A DNA stretch of 64,000 nucleotides from Exophiala sp. HKRS030 (GCA_023897205.1 JAHWDD010000007.1:3162001-3226000), one strand, 5' to 3'; positions 1 to 11,314 are shown, numbered from the stretch's first letter. The notes: a model not told the origin generated them from the sequence alone. Numbers and translations are program-made.

Positions 1-1
1 T

Positions 2-419
2 ACTCCTTCGACATCCCGATCGACGCCGACATGGTCAGATGCATCACTCCGATCGTACATGGAAAATGACCAAGACATCAAAGATCTTTTGATTATAGTG
101 CATGACAAATCCAATGTTACACCAGTCGGACCTGATCACCCTTTCATAAGCAACCTGTTTGCTGATGAGCGGAACAAGCTTGCAGAGATGCAAATACAGC
201 TTGATTCCATGTTGATGAGCTGGATGAGCAAGAAAAATTCCAACCTGGTATCAACGCCTGGTTGAGAAAGACGTCCATGTTAAAGCGAGCAATCAACGAT
301 TTATGCGATCCTTTGGGTCCAATACTACTGTACAACTTCACTTCTCAACATGTCAGAGCAGTAGCTCGGCCTGTACTACTAGGGTTGCGGATGAAATTTT
401 TCCCTTGATTGTGCGATGA
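2..419 (+). CDS. 3' end of an unrecognised protein gene (partial)
   Basis: An open frame enters from the left edge of the window and stops at 263-265. Its translation is hydrophilic and looks like real protein, with phrases such as DHPFISNLFADERNKLAEM and an amphipathic stretch around LDSMLMSWMS. If one A of the AAAAA run at 233-237 is extra, the frame instead continues with KKIPTWYQRLVEKDVHVK and stops at 417-419, which reads more naturally. I do not recognise the family. Only the C-terminal part is in the window, so function cannot be judged. The true end is either 265 or 419. Confidence 0.45.
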
Positions 420-890
420 TGAACAACCTCGAGACGAACTGCGGATAACTGGTGAACTTTTAAACTTGAAACGCTATGGATATGTACAGGCATTCCCGAG
501 AAAAAAGGGCACTGATTTATGGAGGAAGGACCACAGGGAAGTGGTCTTCAGAGCAATAACATTATCTAGTCCTGGAATTAGTGGCTAGTACAGTAATCAA
601 CAGAGACTTATATGCCTTGGACTGCGGAGTCGTGTCTTGTAGCCTTGTCCATTCAGGAGCGCCTTTAACAGGGACGAAAAGCCTGACACAAGGCTTGGAT
701 ACGACATATCACGTGGGGCTTTGCAGACCCCTCTTTCTCCAATTAGTTGGTGCATCTATAAGGTTTCTTCCTGCCCTCAAGGCTCTATGAATGTTTTAAC
801 ACTCGTTACGACTGCAGCACTCTTCCACGATCACATCCCTAGTCGCAAACAGGAGATAACCCTCCTAAGCAGCTGGGTTACAGATGGATC
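420..890. other. Intergenic, upstream of CYP10
   Basis: No supported gene lies here. The short open frames at 581-790 and 721-906 lack protein-like composition and overlap each other. The segment should contain the terminator of the partial gene and the promoter of the cyclophilin gene, but I see no clear TATA box. Confidence 0.5.
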
Positions 891-1483
891 ATGTCCGTCA
901 CAGTGAGTCTGCTGGTAGCACCTGCAAGAGAAAAACGACTGACATGTCTCATTAATAGTTGCATACGACTCACGGCGATATCAAGATTGAGATATTCTGC
1001 GAATCCGTGCCCAAGACTGCGGAGAACTTCCTAGCACTGTCGGCTTCAGGCGCATACAATGGGACGCCATTCCACCGTTTGATCCCGGACTTTATGGTTC
1101 AAGGAGGAGATATATCGCAATCACCATCACAGACCGTACGAAACACGGCAGACACTGTTGTCGTCAAGGGCGGCACGTCAATCTGGGGAGAATACTTTGA
1201 AGATGAGATCAAGATACCTGCATTGCGACATTCGGGACGTGGTATGGTGTCAATGGCGAATAAAGGCCCTAAAACAAACGGGAGTCAATTTTTTATTACC
1301 CTGAAAGAGGCTCCTCATCTGGATGGGAAGAATACTGTGTTTGGAAGAGTCATCGAGGGTGCGGAGGAAGGAGGCACTTTGGAACGGATCGAGGCCGTTC
1401 GCGTCGACAAGAAGTATCGTCCAAAGGACGAGAAGATTATTCTAAACAGTATCACAGTACATGCGAATCCTCTTGCAGGCTAG
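891..1483 (+). CDS. cyp10: Cyclophilin-type peptidyl-prolyl isomerase, PPIL3/CYP10 family
   Basis: This is a peptidyl-prolyl cis-trans isomerase of the spliceosome-associated PPIL3 group, about 178 residues. The first coding exon is only 12 nt (891-902, MSVT). A 56-nt GT...AG intron (903-958) follows, then the main exon at 959-1483 beginning LHTTHGDIKIEIFCE. This start is chosen because the joined N-terminus MSVTLHTTHG matches the family, whereas the second exon alone has no ATG. The cyclophilin core is visible: FHRLIPDFMVQGGD, then GMVSMANKGPKTNGSQFFIT, then DGKNTVFGRVI. The position of the cyclosporin-contacting Trp of CypA holds His (PHLDGK), as in PPIL3 proteins. A loop between QGGD and GGTSIWG (residues about 54-75) is longer than in the animal protein. 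The identity is secure; the spliceosomal role is by family. Confidence 0.93.
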
Positions 1484-4186
1484 AAAGGGCCTTTATAAAT
1501 CGCGATCGCGATCGTGCAGTGTGCAGTCTCAACACATTTCTCACCCTGGATTGTGATCATGACCACAAGGAATGATCTGAACTCTATCGCCTTATCGCTT
1601 GGGTCGAGACTGTGGAAGTCCATGTTTGAGCATATGGTGAGACAAAGGTGATGCCAACGCCTGACGAATCGCCAAACTTGCGAGCTTTAAGGTTTTCTGC
1701 TGAATGGAAGTTTCAAAGGTGTTGTTAATTATGCACCGGATTTCTTCCGCCCTCTTACGGCCATGATACTCTGGACAGGTGGCCACCAGACAAGACCAGG
1801 GGTATGTTGGGGCGTTGTCCAGGTTTCGTGATTGCATGATGGCTCGCCTCAAAAGCTGCTGACGAGAGCGCCGACAAGGAATTCTTTCGAACAGGTTCCT
1901 AGAAGGCAAAATTTTCAATGAGGGCCTTGGGCAACGACGAGGAGATGCCCATCATATAGGCCAAAACCGATGAAGGGAGCCTAGTCTGCAGGTGCGAAGA
2001 AAAAGCGGTCTGTAGGCTAGGGCCAACAGTGATTAGGTGCACAACGTCCATGTGGCGTAAGGGATGGCCTCACAAAGCCGGACACACGTCCAAAGCGTTC
2101 ATGGCCATGGGGCCAAACTGGTACACATTACTTACCTTGAATTTCTGCTCATTCTTCATAACGAGCGTCCATTTCGCCTCGCCCACGGCTCGAAACGATC
2201 GCCATTCCTGGCTAGACCAGACAAGGGAAGACGTGTAGAACCACGTCCACGTCGACGTCCAAGGAGCACCAAATGCGCACGTGGATGATGAAGAGTACAT
2301 CTGTCCGGTAAACTAGTTAGTCTGGTAGGGCTGTTCTGCTTACAATGGTCCCTCTCCGAAATTTTACTGCATGTCATTTTTCAAGGGTAAGCGAGACCAG
2401 GCACATGAATAGGCAGCTAAACTGGTAGGTGATATCCTCAAGAGTATTATGTTACTAGACAGTACACTCGCTGGCCTTGGTGGCCTCTGAATCGTCAACG
2501 AGAGTAGCAAGGAGTCCACCAAAATCGACCGGGAGTAAAATTTCAGGTCGGGGATCATTGTATGTAGACGTAGTTGGTACTCCGAAATCAGTGAAGACCT
2601 CCACTGACTTTCTAGTTAGTAGGTACTGTGTGTACCTGGACAAAATGCCTTGTTATATCCCTGATTATTGACCACATTTAGCTCATAGGCGGTGGGAATG
2701 ATTACAGAATCCTCTACTCTGTACAGTTACCTACGCACTATCCAAGGATCGTGAAAGTTAAGGCATCTAATTAGTTAGGCGTCCATTCTCCGGCTCGCGT
2801 CCAGAGCTAGGACGCCTTCCTTCCATGATCAAAGGTTGGATCATGATCGATCAGTAGTGGATGACCAGTCCATTGGCATCTTGACGTGAGGTGCTGCTGG
2901 TTCGTAAATTACACAGATCTCTCGAACCATGGGAATTCTGGATGCTCAATAGCAATAAATGATCGAGTGCCAAGTCAAGGTCACCCAATAATCAAAGTGC
3001 TTGACCATGTCCGGAGTTGGGGCACCTATCAGACTTGCATGTCGGAAGATGTTAGGCTAGGGGCTGAGGAGGCTGTAGCCTATCTGTGGTCCCGGCCCTC
3101 CAGGATTTCAGGTCAGTCCTTGAGCATCCACGTTTGCGGCCCCCAAAGTTGGGACATTCGGTGCTGCAGGGCGCCGGGCGAGTTACATACCTGTGCAGCT
3201 CTCGCTGATTATCCGCCTCGGCACCTATTAGGTATTTGGTGTGCCGTTAATATTAGTTAGAACAAGGCGTTGGACTTCTGGACGGCGGGTACCGTCAGTT
3301 AATTAGGTAGTCAGCTGGGTTGTTGGTTAGAGGCCTGCTAGGTATTCGGGTTTACCTGGACAGCTCCTTGGGGACCACCATGTTGCTGCTGTAACCACTT
3401 AATTAGTTAGATACTCGCTTATGGCTGGTCACTCTTACGGGTCTCTGTTTTCAGTGTTCAGCGGGTTAGTTAGTGTCCACCCGCTCGCCGCTCGCAGCCC
3501 ACCATGCCCACTCACTGGACCACCTGGATTACTCCATCCTCTCTCACAACTTCACAACACACAAACGACTCCCACTATTTACAACCCGCTCCTGCGGCCT
3601 GGCCCTGTCATTATTGTTACTGTATTGGCGTTGTCATTGTCAGTTCCAAAGTCCGAGTCTGAAGTCTGCAGTCAACATCTCAATCGCCTACCAACCAACT
3701 CTTATTCCGTCTTGTCCTCATGTCCTAACGACTCCTCAGCCTCTTCCGCAATCCTTCGGGTCCAAGCCGTCACACCTCCTCGCCAATGACTCTTACGCAA
3801 TCTACCTAACTGCTAGATAGTCTTATTATCTTTGAACCGACATCAACACCTCGTCTTTGTTGTAACCATCTCCACCCTCTATCGTTCCTCGTCCTCGATC
3901 ATCCTCATACCCACTGCGCAGAAGCCGACCCAAACTCCCACCAACACCAAACCACTCAGAACAAAGAACACCTACAATCCACCGACTTCTTGCCTGACCG
4001 TTTTCGTTGTTTGACCACATGTAACATCAAACCTGCATACAAGAACTGTCTCTATGGGCTGCCCACCGTCAAGAATAAGAACACGGCCGCCGCGAATATC
4101 CTGTTCCTACCCTCCCTCAATCAAAGGTCTTGATCTGCCATCTTCTCGCCTGATGGTCACGCTGTAGGCGCCTCCTTCACGAGAAG
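1484..4186. other. 2.7-kb intergenic region with TTAGTTAG repeats and a pyrimidine-rich leader
   Basis: No supported gene. A 108-codon minus-strand frame at 1592-1918 is unrecognised and has no supporting features. From 2771 to 3473 the octamer TTAGTTAG occurs four times (2771, 3253, 3403, 3466), with related AGTTAGT and TTAATTAG words nearby. From about 3480 to 4140 the plus strand is rich in C and T, as expected for the promoter and leader of the arrestin-like gene at 4187. The open frames at 3421-3820 are products of that pyrimidine bias. Confidence 0.5.
2771..3473. repeat. Dispersed TTAGTTAG octamers (4 copies)
   Basis: Exact copies lie at 2771-2778, 3253-3260, 3403-3410 and 3466-3473. 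Similar words (AACTAGTTAG near 2311, CTAGTTAGTAGG near 2613, AACTAGTTAG near 63743) occur elsewhere. Chance predicts far fewer than one copy in 700 bp. No function is evident. Confidence 0.5.
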
Positions 4187-5511
4187 ATGAGCGCTTTCGT
4201 GCGAGTTTCCGGTCGCCCCAATACAAACTTCCTTGTCGGCTACCCGGGAATCTCTGCTACTCTGGTGCGCATTTCCTTTACTTCTTGTAGAGGTTTCTAT
4301 TTTGTGGTCCACTAAACTGACACTTCCCTCTAGCCTCGTATTGAAGGAACGGTGGAAATCCGTCCCGGCACCGGCATCTCCAATCCTGTCAACATATCTA
4401 TTGTGACCATCGCTCTCCAAAGGAGAGAGAGCATTCATCCCCATGCTGACTCGGTCACGAAAAAGCACCTAGCCGCGCCTAGGAAGGAGTCTACTGAAAC
4501 TGTCGGGAAAGAGATGCTATTATTTCGATGTCCTGCAAACAGGGAGTACGAAGAGATCATGTTCATGGATTTACCATTTGTCATTTTCATCCCCTTTGGT
4601 CGGGGAGGTCAAGAGACAGCCAGAAGGGTTCCGCCTGCAAGTCTTCAGTTGCCCAGAAGGACGGCCGAGACATACTACGAAATGGTGGTGACGGTTGGTT
4701 ACGGATCCACAGATCGAAAGTCATACCCATTTCCCGTTCCCATAACACGATATGATACACTCTCAACGTTTGGCATGTACAACCGTCCCGAGACTGCCGA
4801 ACGCGTCACCGATCATCTTGTGACACTGGGAATCTCATTACCCAGGTGGTCTTATGGACCCTTAGACCCTGTGAGTGTCTATATCAAATTATCACCCAAT
4901 CCGGATTGGCTGTCCAAGGCCAGAAAGGTTACCATCAAGAAGATCGAAATTGGCATTGACGAGGAAGTCATCTATAATCACGAGGGAGATGAACCGCAAA
5001 GAAAGGCAAAGACATTGATTAGGAAAACGGAAACCGTGGGGTGAAGATGCCTGAAGGAGGCTATTTCACCAATTTGGGTTTGGTCTTTCCTGCAACTGAT
5101 TTGCGAGACTCAGACGGTGTGATGCCTCGTGGAAGGGCGGCATTCCCAACATACGCTGTCACGGGCTTCACGACGACTGCGGGGCTTTACAAGGTTGAAT
5201 ATTATCTAACCATCAAGGTGAGTTTTGATGTGGTGACGCAAGTGGATCCCGACTAATCTTTCCGATAAGGCTTCAATGACAGGCGCAAAAGACATTGTTT
5301 TGCGACAGCCTATAGTGGTTTGCCCCTTGATCACGCTGCGTGCAAAGCCGAGATGGAATCCATTGAACAAGCTGCGCGAGATGCACAGCATATTAACGCA
5401 GACAATCCCATGCTACCACTGGCTACCATCATTCGAGCATCAGACGCAAACGCCCTAGCTTGCATTGGAGTGGCCATTGTTGGAGCAACTAAAAGGCCAC
5501 TTATTGATTGA
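4187..5511 (+). CDS. Arrestin-like protein, reading frame broken twice
   Basis: Three exons are read: 4187-4264, 4334-5217 and 5270-5511, with introns of 69 and 52 nt. The start ATG at 4187 gives MSAFVRVSGRPNTNFLVGYP. The protein would be 401 residues, rich in beta-strand-like segments. The pattern is that of fungal proteins annotated as arrestin-like: a proline-rich PPASLQLP segment before TAETYYEMVVTV, and a later SVYIKLSPNPDWL. Such proteins commonly act as ubiquitin-ligase adaptors in membrane traffic, but that role is inferred here. Two single-base losses break the frame. One is in the G run 5039-5042, where GTGGGGTGAAG should read V-G-V-K. The other is in the C run 5323-5326, where CPL should continue DHAACKAEMES. 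Restoring both gives 402 whole codons. Sequencing error is the likely cause. Confident that it is a gene, less so of the family name. Confidence 0.72.
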
Positions 5512-8249
5512 TAGCAGACGACGGAACATGATTCACAACGACAAATGGAGCATAATACCCATAACGGTTTCAGTACAACTTTGGGAGGATAGCAGACACG
5601 CCGCCCATGTTTTCTAAGGACTTTCTAACACCGCCGATTTCGACGCAGAATTTGAACAGGAGACCAAACTAGAGTCACTCCGGATTTCTGCTAGGACCTC
5701 GTCGAGTTAGTCGAGGTCAAATTCGTCCGCGAAGGTACCCACGGATCAGTATGGGTAGTAAAGAGATATCCCCAAGCATTCTCTGGTTTGGGACTGCCAA
5801 TGAGAATCTCAACACAACTGATATGTCATGATATCAGCCACACCTGTGAGGTGCAAGCGTCCTACATTTGCGAGGGCTTTTTACTCGCGACGATCCGATG
5901 TCCAGATCCATCACAGGTATAACAGACCAACCGGAAAAGATAGAGATGAGCTTGAAGCTCCGAGGCTCAAGCAGCCTCCATTTTTATATGCCCATCATCC
6001 TTGCCGTATCTTGAGAAAGACGATACCATATTCTACTACTGAAACGAGTGATGGACGGTATCTCGCTATATGACGGGCAATTGGCGATCAACATCTGCAT
6101 ACCTTCCTTCACAGTTTGAATTTGATCTCTTTTCGTTCTTGCATGGCGTTGGTCTCGACAAGGATTTCAGACCGGTCGGACGTAGTTTGGGATTGATGAA
6201 GGAGTCATTCAGATAGTAATGTTATGAATCCACACACGATATACTCGTCAAGCTAGCATCCTTTTCTCCTCGGTCGATAAATTAGATTCATTAAGGGGTC
6301 GTAGGTGGCAGACTTCGTAGTCGACGGGCGAGACATTGTGGTTTTGGGGGATGGAATTCCAAGTAAGTGTTGAATCCACTGAGCAGACTCATGTCACCGA
6401 CTACCATGCCATTGGAAAAGGCAACCCAGCCTCCTCCGCCCGGGTCCCGCCGCACGCCGCTACGACGGATCTGCCTGAATTCCCAAGAGACTTGATTCGT
6501 CCCTCTAGCTGGCCGAGGACACGGACGGATCCCCAGGGCGGCGGCCGATCCAGTGCTCATTCCCAGGCAATAACTGCCCCCATCATCAGTTCATACGTGC
6601 ATGAGGGCACGGTTTCCCCCTTTTTCGAAGCGAACCCGTCGCGCCACAGCTTGGACCTGGCCTGGCGAGGTGCTGCATGCCATGCACATACTTTCATATC
6701 AAGCCATGGGAAGAGCTGGCTGCTGGAACCTGGTTTTGGACTGTCGTCAGTCAATCACGGCCTCCATCGTCCATGCACGACTCATGACCCAGGTCCAAAG
6801 TCCCAGGTCACAACAGGGGAGGCGGTTCAAAGCGACAACTGAGCCATCAAGCGCGAGACCTCATCGTCGATCATCATCATCATCGCATCAGCAGCATTCC
6901 TTTCTTCCCCGTCGGCACAGGCGATATTCTGCTGTACCTGTACCTGTGCCTGTGCCCCACCACCTTGACCTTCTCTCCCACTGTTCCCGACTCCATCATC
7001 TCCATCAGCTCCATATCCGGCCCCGCGCAACGCGAGTAAGTGTTCCGCTAGATATTCGTGCATTAGTGCACGCACTGAGCGGTACTGGTGCGAGTCTGCG
7101 CCGAACGTTGTCAGTGTGTTGTGCAGGTTCTGCTGGATGGTGGCGAGGATGGTGGTTAGTGCGCTGCTCGGCGGACACGGCGATTGCGGTGGTGGTGGTG
7201 TTGGTGCACATTTGGACATTTGGCGATATGATCAGTCTTGGCTTTGCTCGTTTGGAGTTGTTGTCTTTGATGTTGATCGTAATTAATGAGCACGATGAGG
7301 CTGGTGAAGAGATGCGCGATGAGGCGGACAAATGTCACATTTTCCACTGTGGGTAGGCCGTAGATTGTCGACTGGATAAAAAAGTTGAGATTTAAATTTA
7401 GTACGGTAGTTAATAGGGTGGAAATATACTTTTGTCAGAGCAATCGATATCGATCGGACAAGATACCCGTGATCGACACAGGCTTGAACAAGATCTAAAC
7501 AAAGACATCGGATTAGTCCAACATCTCTTTTTGCGGAACCGTAAGGTTCGTTCTAGAAGCTGATCTTCCATCTTAGTTGAGGTGTAAAACAAGTCTACGA
7601 GGCAAGTCTGTATTCAATATAGACCCTAGGCAAAGAATGAACACACGAGGGAACTGAAACCTCCGGCGTTCTAGTCTTTAATTCTACAATTTCGTGGCCT
7701 TCGATGTGTCTGGCCATGCTATACTGTCAGAGCCCGTGACCCGCATCAGGGTAGGCTTTGGCGGCGTTCGCTTCACATGCTGCTCGGTTTCTATGAGTAT
7801 ATAACACGATTTCGACATAATCAGGTGCCTGCTAGCGCGATATAGCCAGATAGCTTCTTCATGGCACGAAAAGTAGCATGGAAAATCAAACATGGAGTGA
7901 CTCTGGACTGAACCTGGGGCAAACATGTGCACGTGCTGGAGGAGGTTAAGGTGGAAATTGAAGCCTTGAAGAAGCCTTAAGCCTACGGCCCCTCACCCTC
8001 ACCCATACCCCCACACCTACACCACATCCCACATGACTCGTTTTCTACAACCACGTCCCCGAAATCGAGTCAGAGTCTAAAATTCGCAGACAAGACTCGT
8101 ACCATCAACATCAAGTATACGGCATAAACATATTCAATCCAAGATCCAACCACCCGAGGCTATCCATCACCGCTGCCACCACCATCACCATCACCACACA
8201 ATCCTTTCCACTCCTTTACTCCTCCTCAGCCCTCAACAACACCACAACC
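5512..8249. other. 2.7-kb region between arrestin-like gene and SEN54; possible gene relics
   Basis: No intact gene is supported. At 5701-5772 a frame reads VEVKFVREGTHGSVWVVKR, which resembles a glycine-loop segment. At 6070-6216 another frame reads a protein-like tail ending GLMKESFR before a stop. Between them are stops in all frames. These could be remains of a decayed gene. A minus-strand frame at 6827-7219 is listed separately. From about 7980 to 8245 the plus strand is C- and A-rich with CACCATCACCATCACC, which is the SEN54 promoter and leader. Confidence 0.4.
6827..7219 (-). CDS. Possible small protein, unrecognised
   Basis: A 130-codon frame begins at ATG 7219. It encodes a proline-rich N-terminus, a helix-like segment (ALTTILATIQQNLHNTL, then SVRALMHEYLAEHLLAL), a glycine- and glutamine-rich middle made partly by a hexamer repeat (CTGTAC/CTGTGC at 6932-6955), a run of five Met and a C-terminal helix EVSRLMAQLSL. 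I recognise no family. The two helix segments look more protein-like than neighbouring frames, but low complexity weakens the case. Confidence 0.25.
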   Translation of the reverse strand: MSKCAPTPPPPQSPCPPSSALTTILATIQQNLHNTLTTFGADSHQYRSVRALMHEYLAEHLLALRGAGYGADGDDGVGNSGREGQGGGAQAQVQVQQNIACADGEERNAADAMMMMIDDEVSRLMAQLSL

Positions 8250-9851
8250 ATGGCCGACGCCGACGAAGACCTGATCCAAACCTCAACACCCTCCAACCCA
8301 ACCTATGAAGACGACCTGGAAGATGAGACACAAGACTTCCGCTTCCTCGCACAGCTCACAGGGTCAACGGCCCAGGGACAAACCACCGTGCCCAAACGCG
8401 GTACCAAGGATTTCGAACCAAACCCAACCCGCGCACAGGCGTCCACTCTCGATGCCTCGCGTCTCGCTATGCACACTGCGCTCAGCGCCGTGCGGATTCA
8501 CGCCGCCAAAACCCATGTTGTCGGGCAGTATTATTCACAAGAGAACCAGTGGCGCTGGGATGGCGGGGATTTTCAGGCCGAGAATCGTGGGTTCGGACGC
8601 TGTGTCGTCGTGTATAAATTCAAGAGCACGCATTTAAAGGTCATGGGTCAGGCGGATCGGAGGAATTGGGTTTGGTTCTTGCCGGAAGAGGCACTGTTTC
8701 TGTTGGAGAGGGGGAGTCTGGATATCAGGTGGCCTGATGTTGATGACGGAAATCAGAATGAGAACGAGAATGATGGCGAGAGCTCTGACGGTCAGGGGTT
8801 GTCGGTGTCTGAGACTTCAACGGATGTGCACGAGTCTGCCACGCGGGTTTACCTGGAGGAGGAGATCTCGACCGAACCTACAAAGGCAGCTAATGAAGAC
8901 GTCGAACCGTCTCCTGATGCTGCTAACGATGAACCAAAGTTGGGTGAGTTACCCATGAGCCTACAAGGTGCATATGCCAGTTTCATAGGCAAGGATGGCC
9001 TTACGCTGGAACGATATATCGTCTACGCCGCCTTGAAGCGAGCAGGCTATATCGTTCAACGAGCACCTACCTGGCATGACGACGAGACTGAACAGGCGAA
9101 CGGCCATACGACCTCACCTCCATCCACAAGCACGACAGCCGTCTCCCCTCCACCTACTATAACCTCTGCCCCATCTTCACTTTCATCATCCAGCGCAACA
9201 CGCCTGATCCGTCGTCTCTGTGCATGGCTATTCCAACCCCAACGAGGCGAATCATGCCGCACATTCGGACCACTGGTAGCACCTGGCCTGTACAGGAACT
9301 ACGCCGACGTATTCCGATCCCTCGCGCTGGTGCCATACCACGACTCCGCGCTCACTCCAACCATGATCCCCCACACTCAACTTCAACCTCAACCGCAACC
9401 GCAACCGCGGCGCCATCCCTCCGCCCAATCACCCTACCGCATCTCCTACCACGTATGGAAGCCCAGCACGTCAGGCACATACCGCAAGACGGCACCTCCA
9501 CCACCAGACTACCGGATCTGCGTCATCGACGCACGCAACCCGCTCACCGACACGATGCCCACCTTAGCCCAGATCTCACACCTGCTCGATGCGCAACCGC
9601 TCGACCTCTCCTCAAAGGAGACGACGCAACGTTTGGAAGCGCGTATCAAGCACGGCACGAGAAATGTCATGCTCGCTGTTGTCGATGCCGGTATCATCAG
9701 TTACCTGCGGGTCAGTGATGCTGGGTTTGGGAGGGAGAAGTTGTTTGAAGAGAAAGTGGCCAGGGGGTCGAAGGGTGGTAGGGGTGGTGGTGGTGGTGGT
9801 GCAGGACGAGGTGGTCGTGGAGGTGGTCGGGGCCAGAGAGGGAGGAAGTAA
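8250..9851 (+). CDS. sen54: tRNA-splicing endonuclease subunit SEN54
   Basis: This encodes the structural SEN54 subunit of the heterotetrameric endonuclease that removes introns from pre-tRNA. The single exon encodes 533 residues. The SEN54 N-terminal domain spans roughly residues 30-160: a helix around LDASRLAMHTALSAVRIHAAK, then GRCVVVYKFKSTHLKVMGQ and NWVWFLPEEALFLLERGSLDI, the last being the family hallmark. An acidic linker follows, then a second conserved block LTLERYIVYAALKRAGYIVQR near residue 250. A Ser/Thr/Pro-rich insert and a Gln-Pro repeat precede the C-terminal region. The tail is Arg-Gly rich (about residues 505-533), encoded by GGT repeats. The start is the first ATG after a long C-rich leader. 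The frame is intact, in contrast to several neighbours. Confidence 0.93.
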   Translation: MADADEDLIQTSTPSNPTYEDDLEDETQDFRFLAQLTGSTAQGQTTVPKRGTKDFEPNPTRAQASTLDASRLAMHTALSAVRIHAAKTHVVGQYYSQENQWRWDGGDFQAENRGFGRCVVVYKFKSTHLKVMGQADRRNWVWFLPEEALFLLERGSLDIRWPDVDDGNQNENENDGESSDGQGLSVSETSTDVHESATRVYLEEEISTEPTKAANEDVEPSPDAANDEPKLGELPMSLQGAYASFIGKDGLTLERYIVYAALKRAGYIVQRAPTWHDDETEQANGHTTSPPSTSTTAVSPPPTITSAPSSLSSSSATRLIRRLCAWLFQPQRGESCRTFGPLVAPGLYRNYADVFRSLALVPYHDSALTPTMIPHTQLQPQPQPQPRRHPSAQSPYRISYHVWKPSTSGTYRKTAPPPPDYRICVIDARNPLTDTMPTLAQISHLLDAQPLDLSSKETTQRLEARIKHGTRNVMLAVVDAGIISYLRVSDAGFGREKLFEEKVARGSKGGRGGGGGGAGRGGRGGGRGQRGRK

Positions 9852-10936
9852 GGCAAGGTGGGTCTCGAGGCGGATTCATACACAAACAATGACCCTGGCG
9901 ACCCAATGCTTCGGGAGAGTTCTGAGAAACATACAATAATGTGGGACGACGGAAAAGATTATGATATGGCTCAGCGCCACGGAATGAGCATGATTTCTAC
10001 CATTAGATAGACTTGATACCCCCACAAGTACACTACAATCTCGATTTGAGAGATGAGACAGTATAGATAGATAGAGAGATAGATAGAATCATGCATACAA
10101 AAGAAGAACAACGCATAAGATGTTTAGATTCAACTCTTCAGCAGTAAAGCAAATTGCCAAAAAGATTTCGAGCCGAGGTTTTGTTTCATTTGAGTGAGTT
10201 GTCTCCCCGTGAGAGAACGTCCGTATTTCGGCACGGAGAAAAAGCCAGCGGACTGCCTGATGATCTAGGGTCGTGAATTCTAATCTACCATCTGATATAG
10301 ACGTCGGCCTGTAGGATTACCTCAAGTGAGGGCAGGTATTTTCGCGACGTATATGCTTTAGATGGATACTTGTGTGCGAGGGTTGGTTCTTGACTAGAGA
10401 GGAAGGAAGAGTAGGTAATGCGAAGGAAGGAAGTTTCATTCTACCTTCAGATTGATGATGAGGAAGTAAAGCTGACCTTTGAGGAAGATTTCTGCCGTTG
10501 ACCCTGGGTAAGGGAATCGTTCATCTTGCAAGAGATATGTCAAAATTTGACTTATCGTGATCAATGGTATCTTTACCACCTCTGGTCAGCTCCTGTAGCT
10601 GCAATGTACTACCCTGACCAGCTAGGGACATGTGTCCGCAGATTCTTCACCACGACCAGTGGCCAGGATTGCGGGGTAAGCACGGTCGACGCGGCTCGAT
10701 GTTGCTACAAGGTTTGAGTGCAAGGTGTTCGCAGGGAGGTCAGCACTGCGAAGTGATGCTCAAACAGCTTTGGCTAGATCCCCGCCTAATATCACGTCAT
10801 GAATCTTCGATATAAAGACTGCTGTGATGATCCCAGCACAGCTCAGGAATCTCACAGAAATCTTTAGTAACGCTCCGGTATTGATATCTTGGCTTCGACG
10901 TCGGTTTTGTCTAAGACCAGAGATTTGATTAATGGC
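9852..10936. other. Intergenic region between SEN54 and elongin C
   Basis: This is a 3'-3' interval between a plus gene and a minus gene. It holds an interrupted TAGA microsatellite near 10062-10086 and GGAAGGAAG purine runs near 10401-10436. A 63-codon frame at 10526-10717 is not convincing. Confidence 0.5.
10062..10086. repeat. Interrupted (TAGA)n microsatellite
   Basis: TATAGATAGATAGAGAGATAG and following bases form a short tetranucleotide repeat with one interruption, about 200 bp past the SEN54 stop codon. Confidence 0.8.
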
Positions 10937-11314
10937 TCAAGTGATGAGATAGTCGGCGGCCATGAGCAATTCAAGGCAAAGTTCTGAGGGAATATCCATA
11001 TCTGGTACTCCGGCGCTTTCTCTGTGTTTTTCGTTGTAGTAGAAATATTCAACCACTTTTTCAAGGACGATCCCACTGATGTTTTCCAAATGGCAAGTTC
11101 CCGTCTGTGCTTCGCTGAAGTTGCCTAAGACAAAAAGTCAATCGTTAAGTTCATATAGCAGATCAAGTTTCTCAAACATACTCTGCAGATCTAACATTCG
11201 ACGGATGGTGGCCGAAACGCAGGCAGCAGAGCGGCGAACGTGGAATTCGAATCCATCGGAAGACACGAGAGTGACATATGGGGAAGGAGTGGCAGCAGTT
11301 TCAGTGCTGGCCAT
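10937..11314 (-). CDS. elc1: Elongin C (SKP1-like BTB fold protein)
   Basis: This encodes a 106-residue elongin C, the adaptor that joins elongin A or other BC-box proteins to a cullin in ubiquitin ligases. Exon 1 is 11182-11314. A 57-nt intron at 11125-11181 (GTATGT donor) follows, then exon 2 at 10937-11124. Visible hallmarks are YVTLVSSDGFEFHVRRSAAC at the N-terminus, a TCHLENISGIVLEKVVEYF block, the YYNEKHR segment and the C-terminal DMDIPSELCLELLMAADYL. The size matches the family. It is divergently transcribed from the OAR1-like gene, with 374 bp between start codons. Confidence 0.92.

Noticed and set aside
3421..3820. Two overlapping frames of 115-122 codons on the plus strand
   Set aside because: Composition is that of a C/T-rich promoter and leader; no protein pattern, and the arrestin-like gene begins shortly after.
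6336..7356. Long plus-strand frames (168 and 251 codons)
   Set aside because: They overlap each other and a better minus-strand frame, and their translation is dominated by Arg, Ser and His without motifs.
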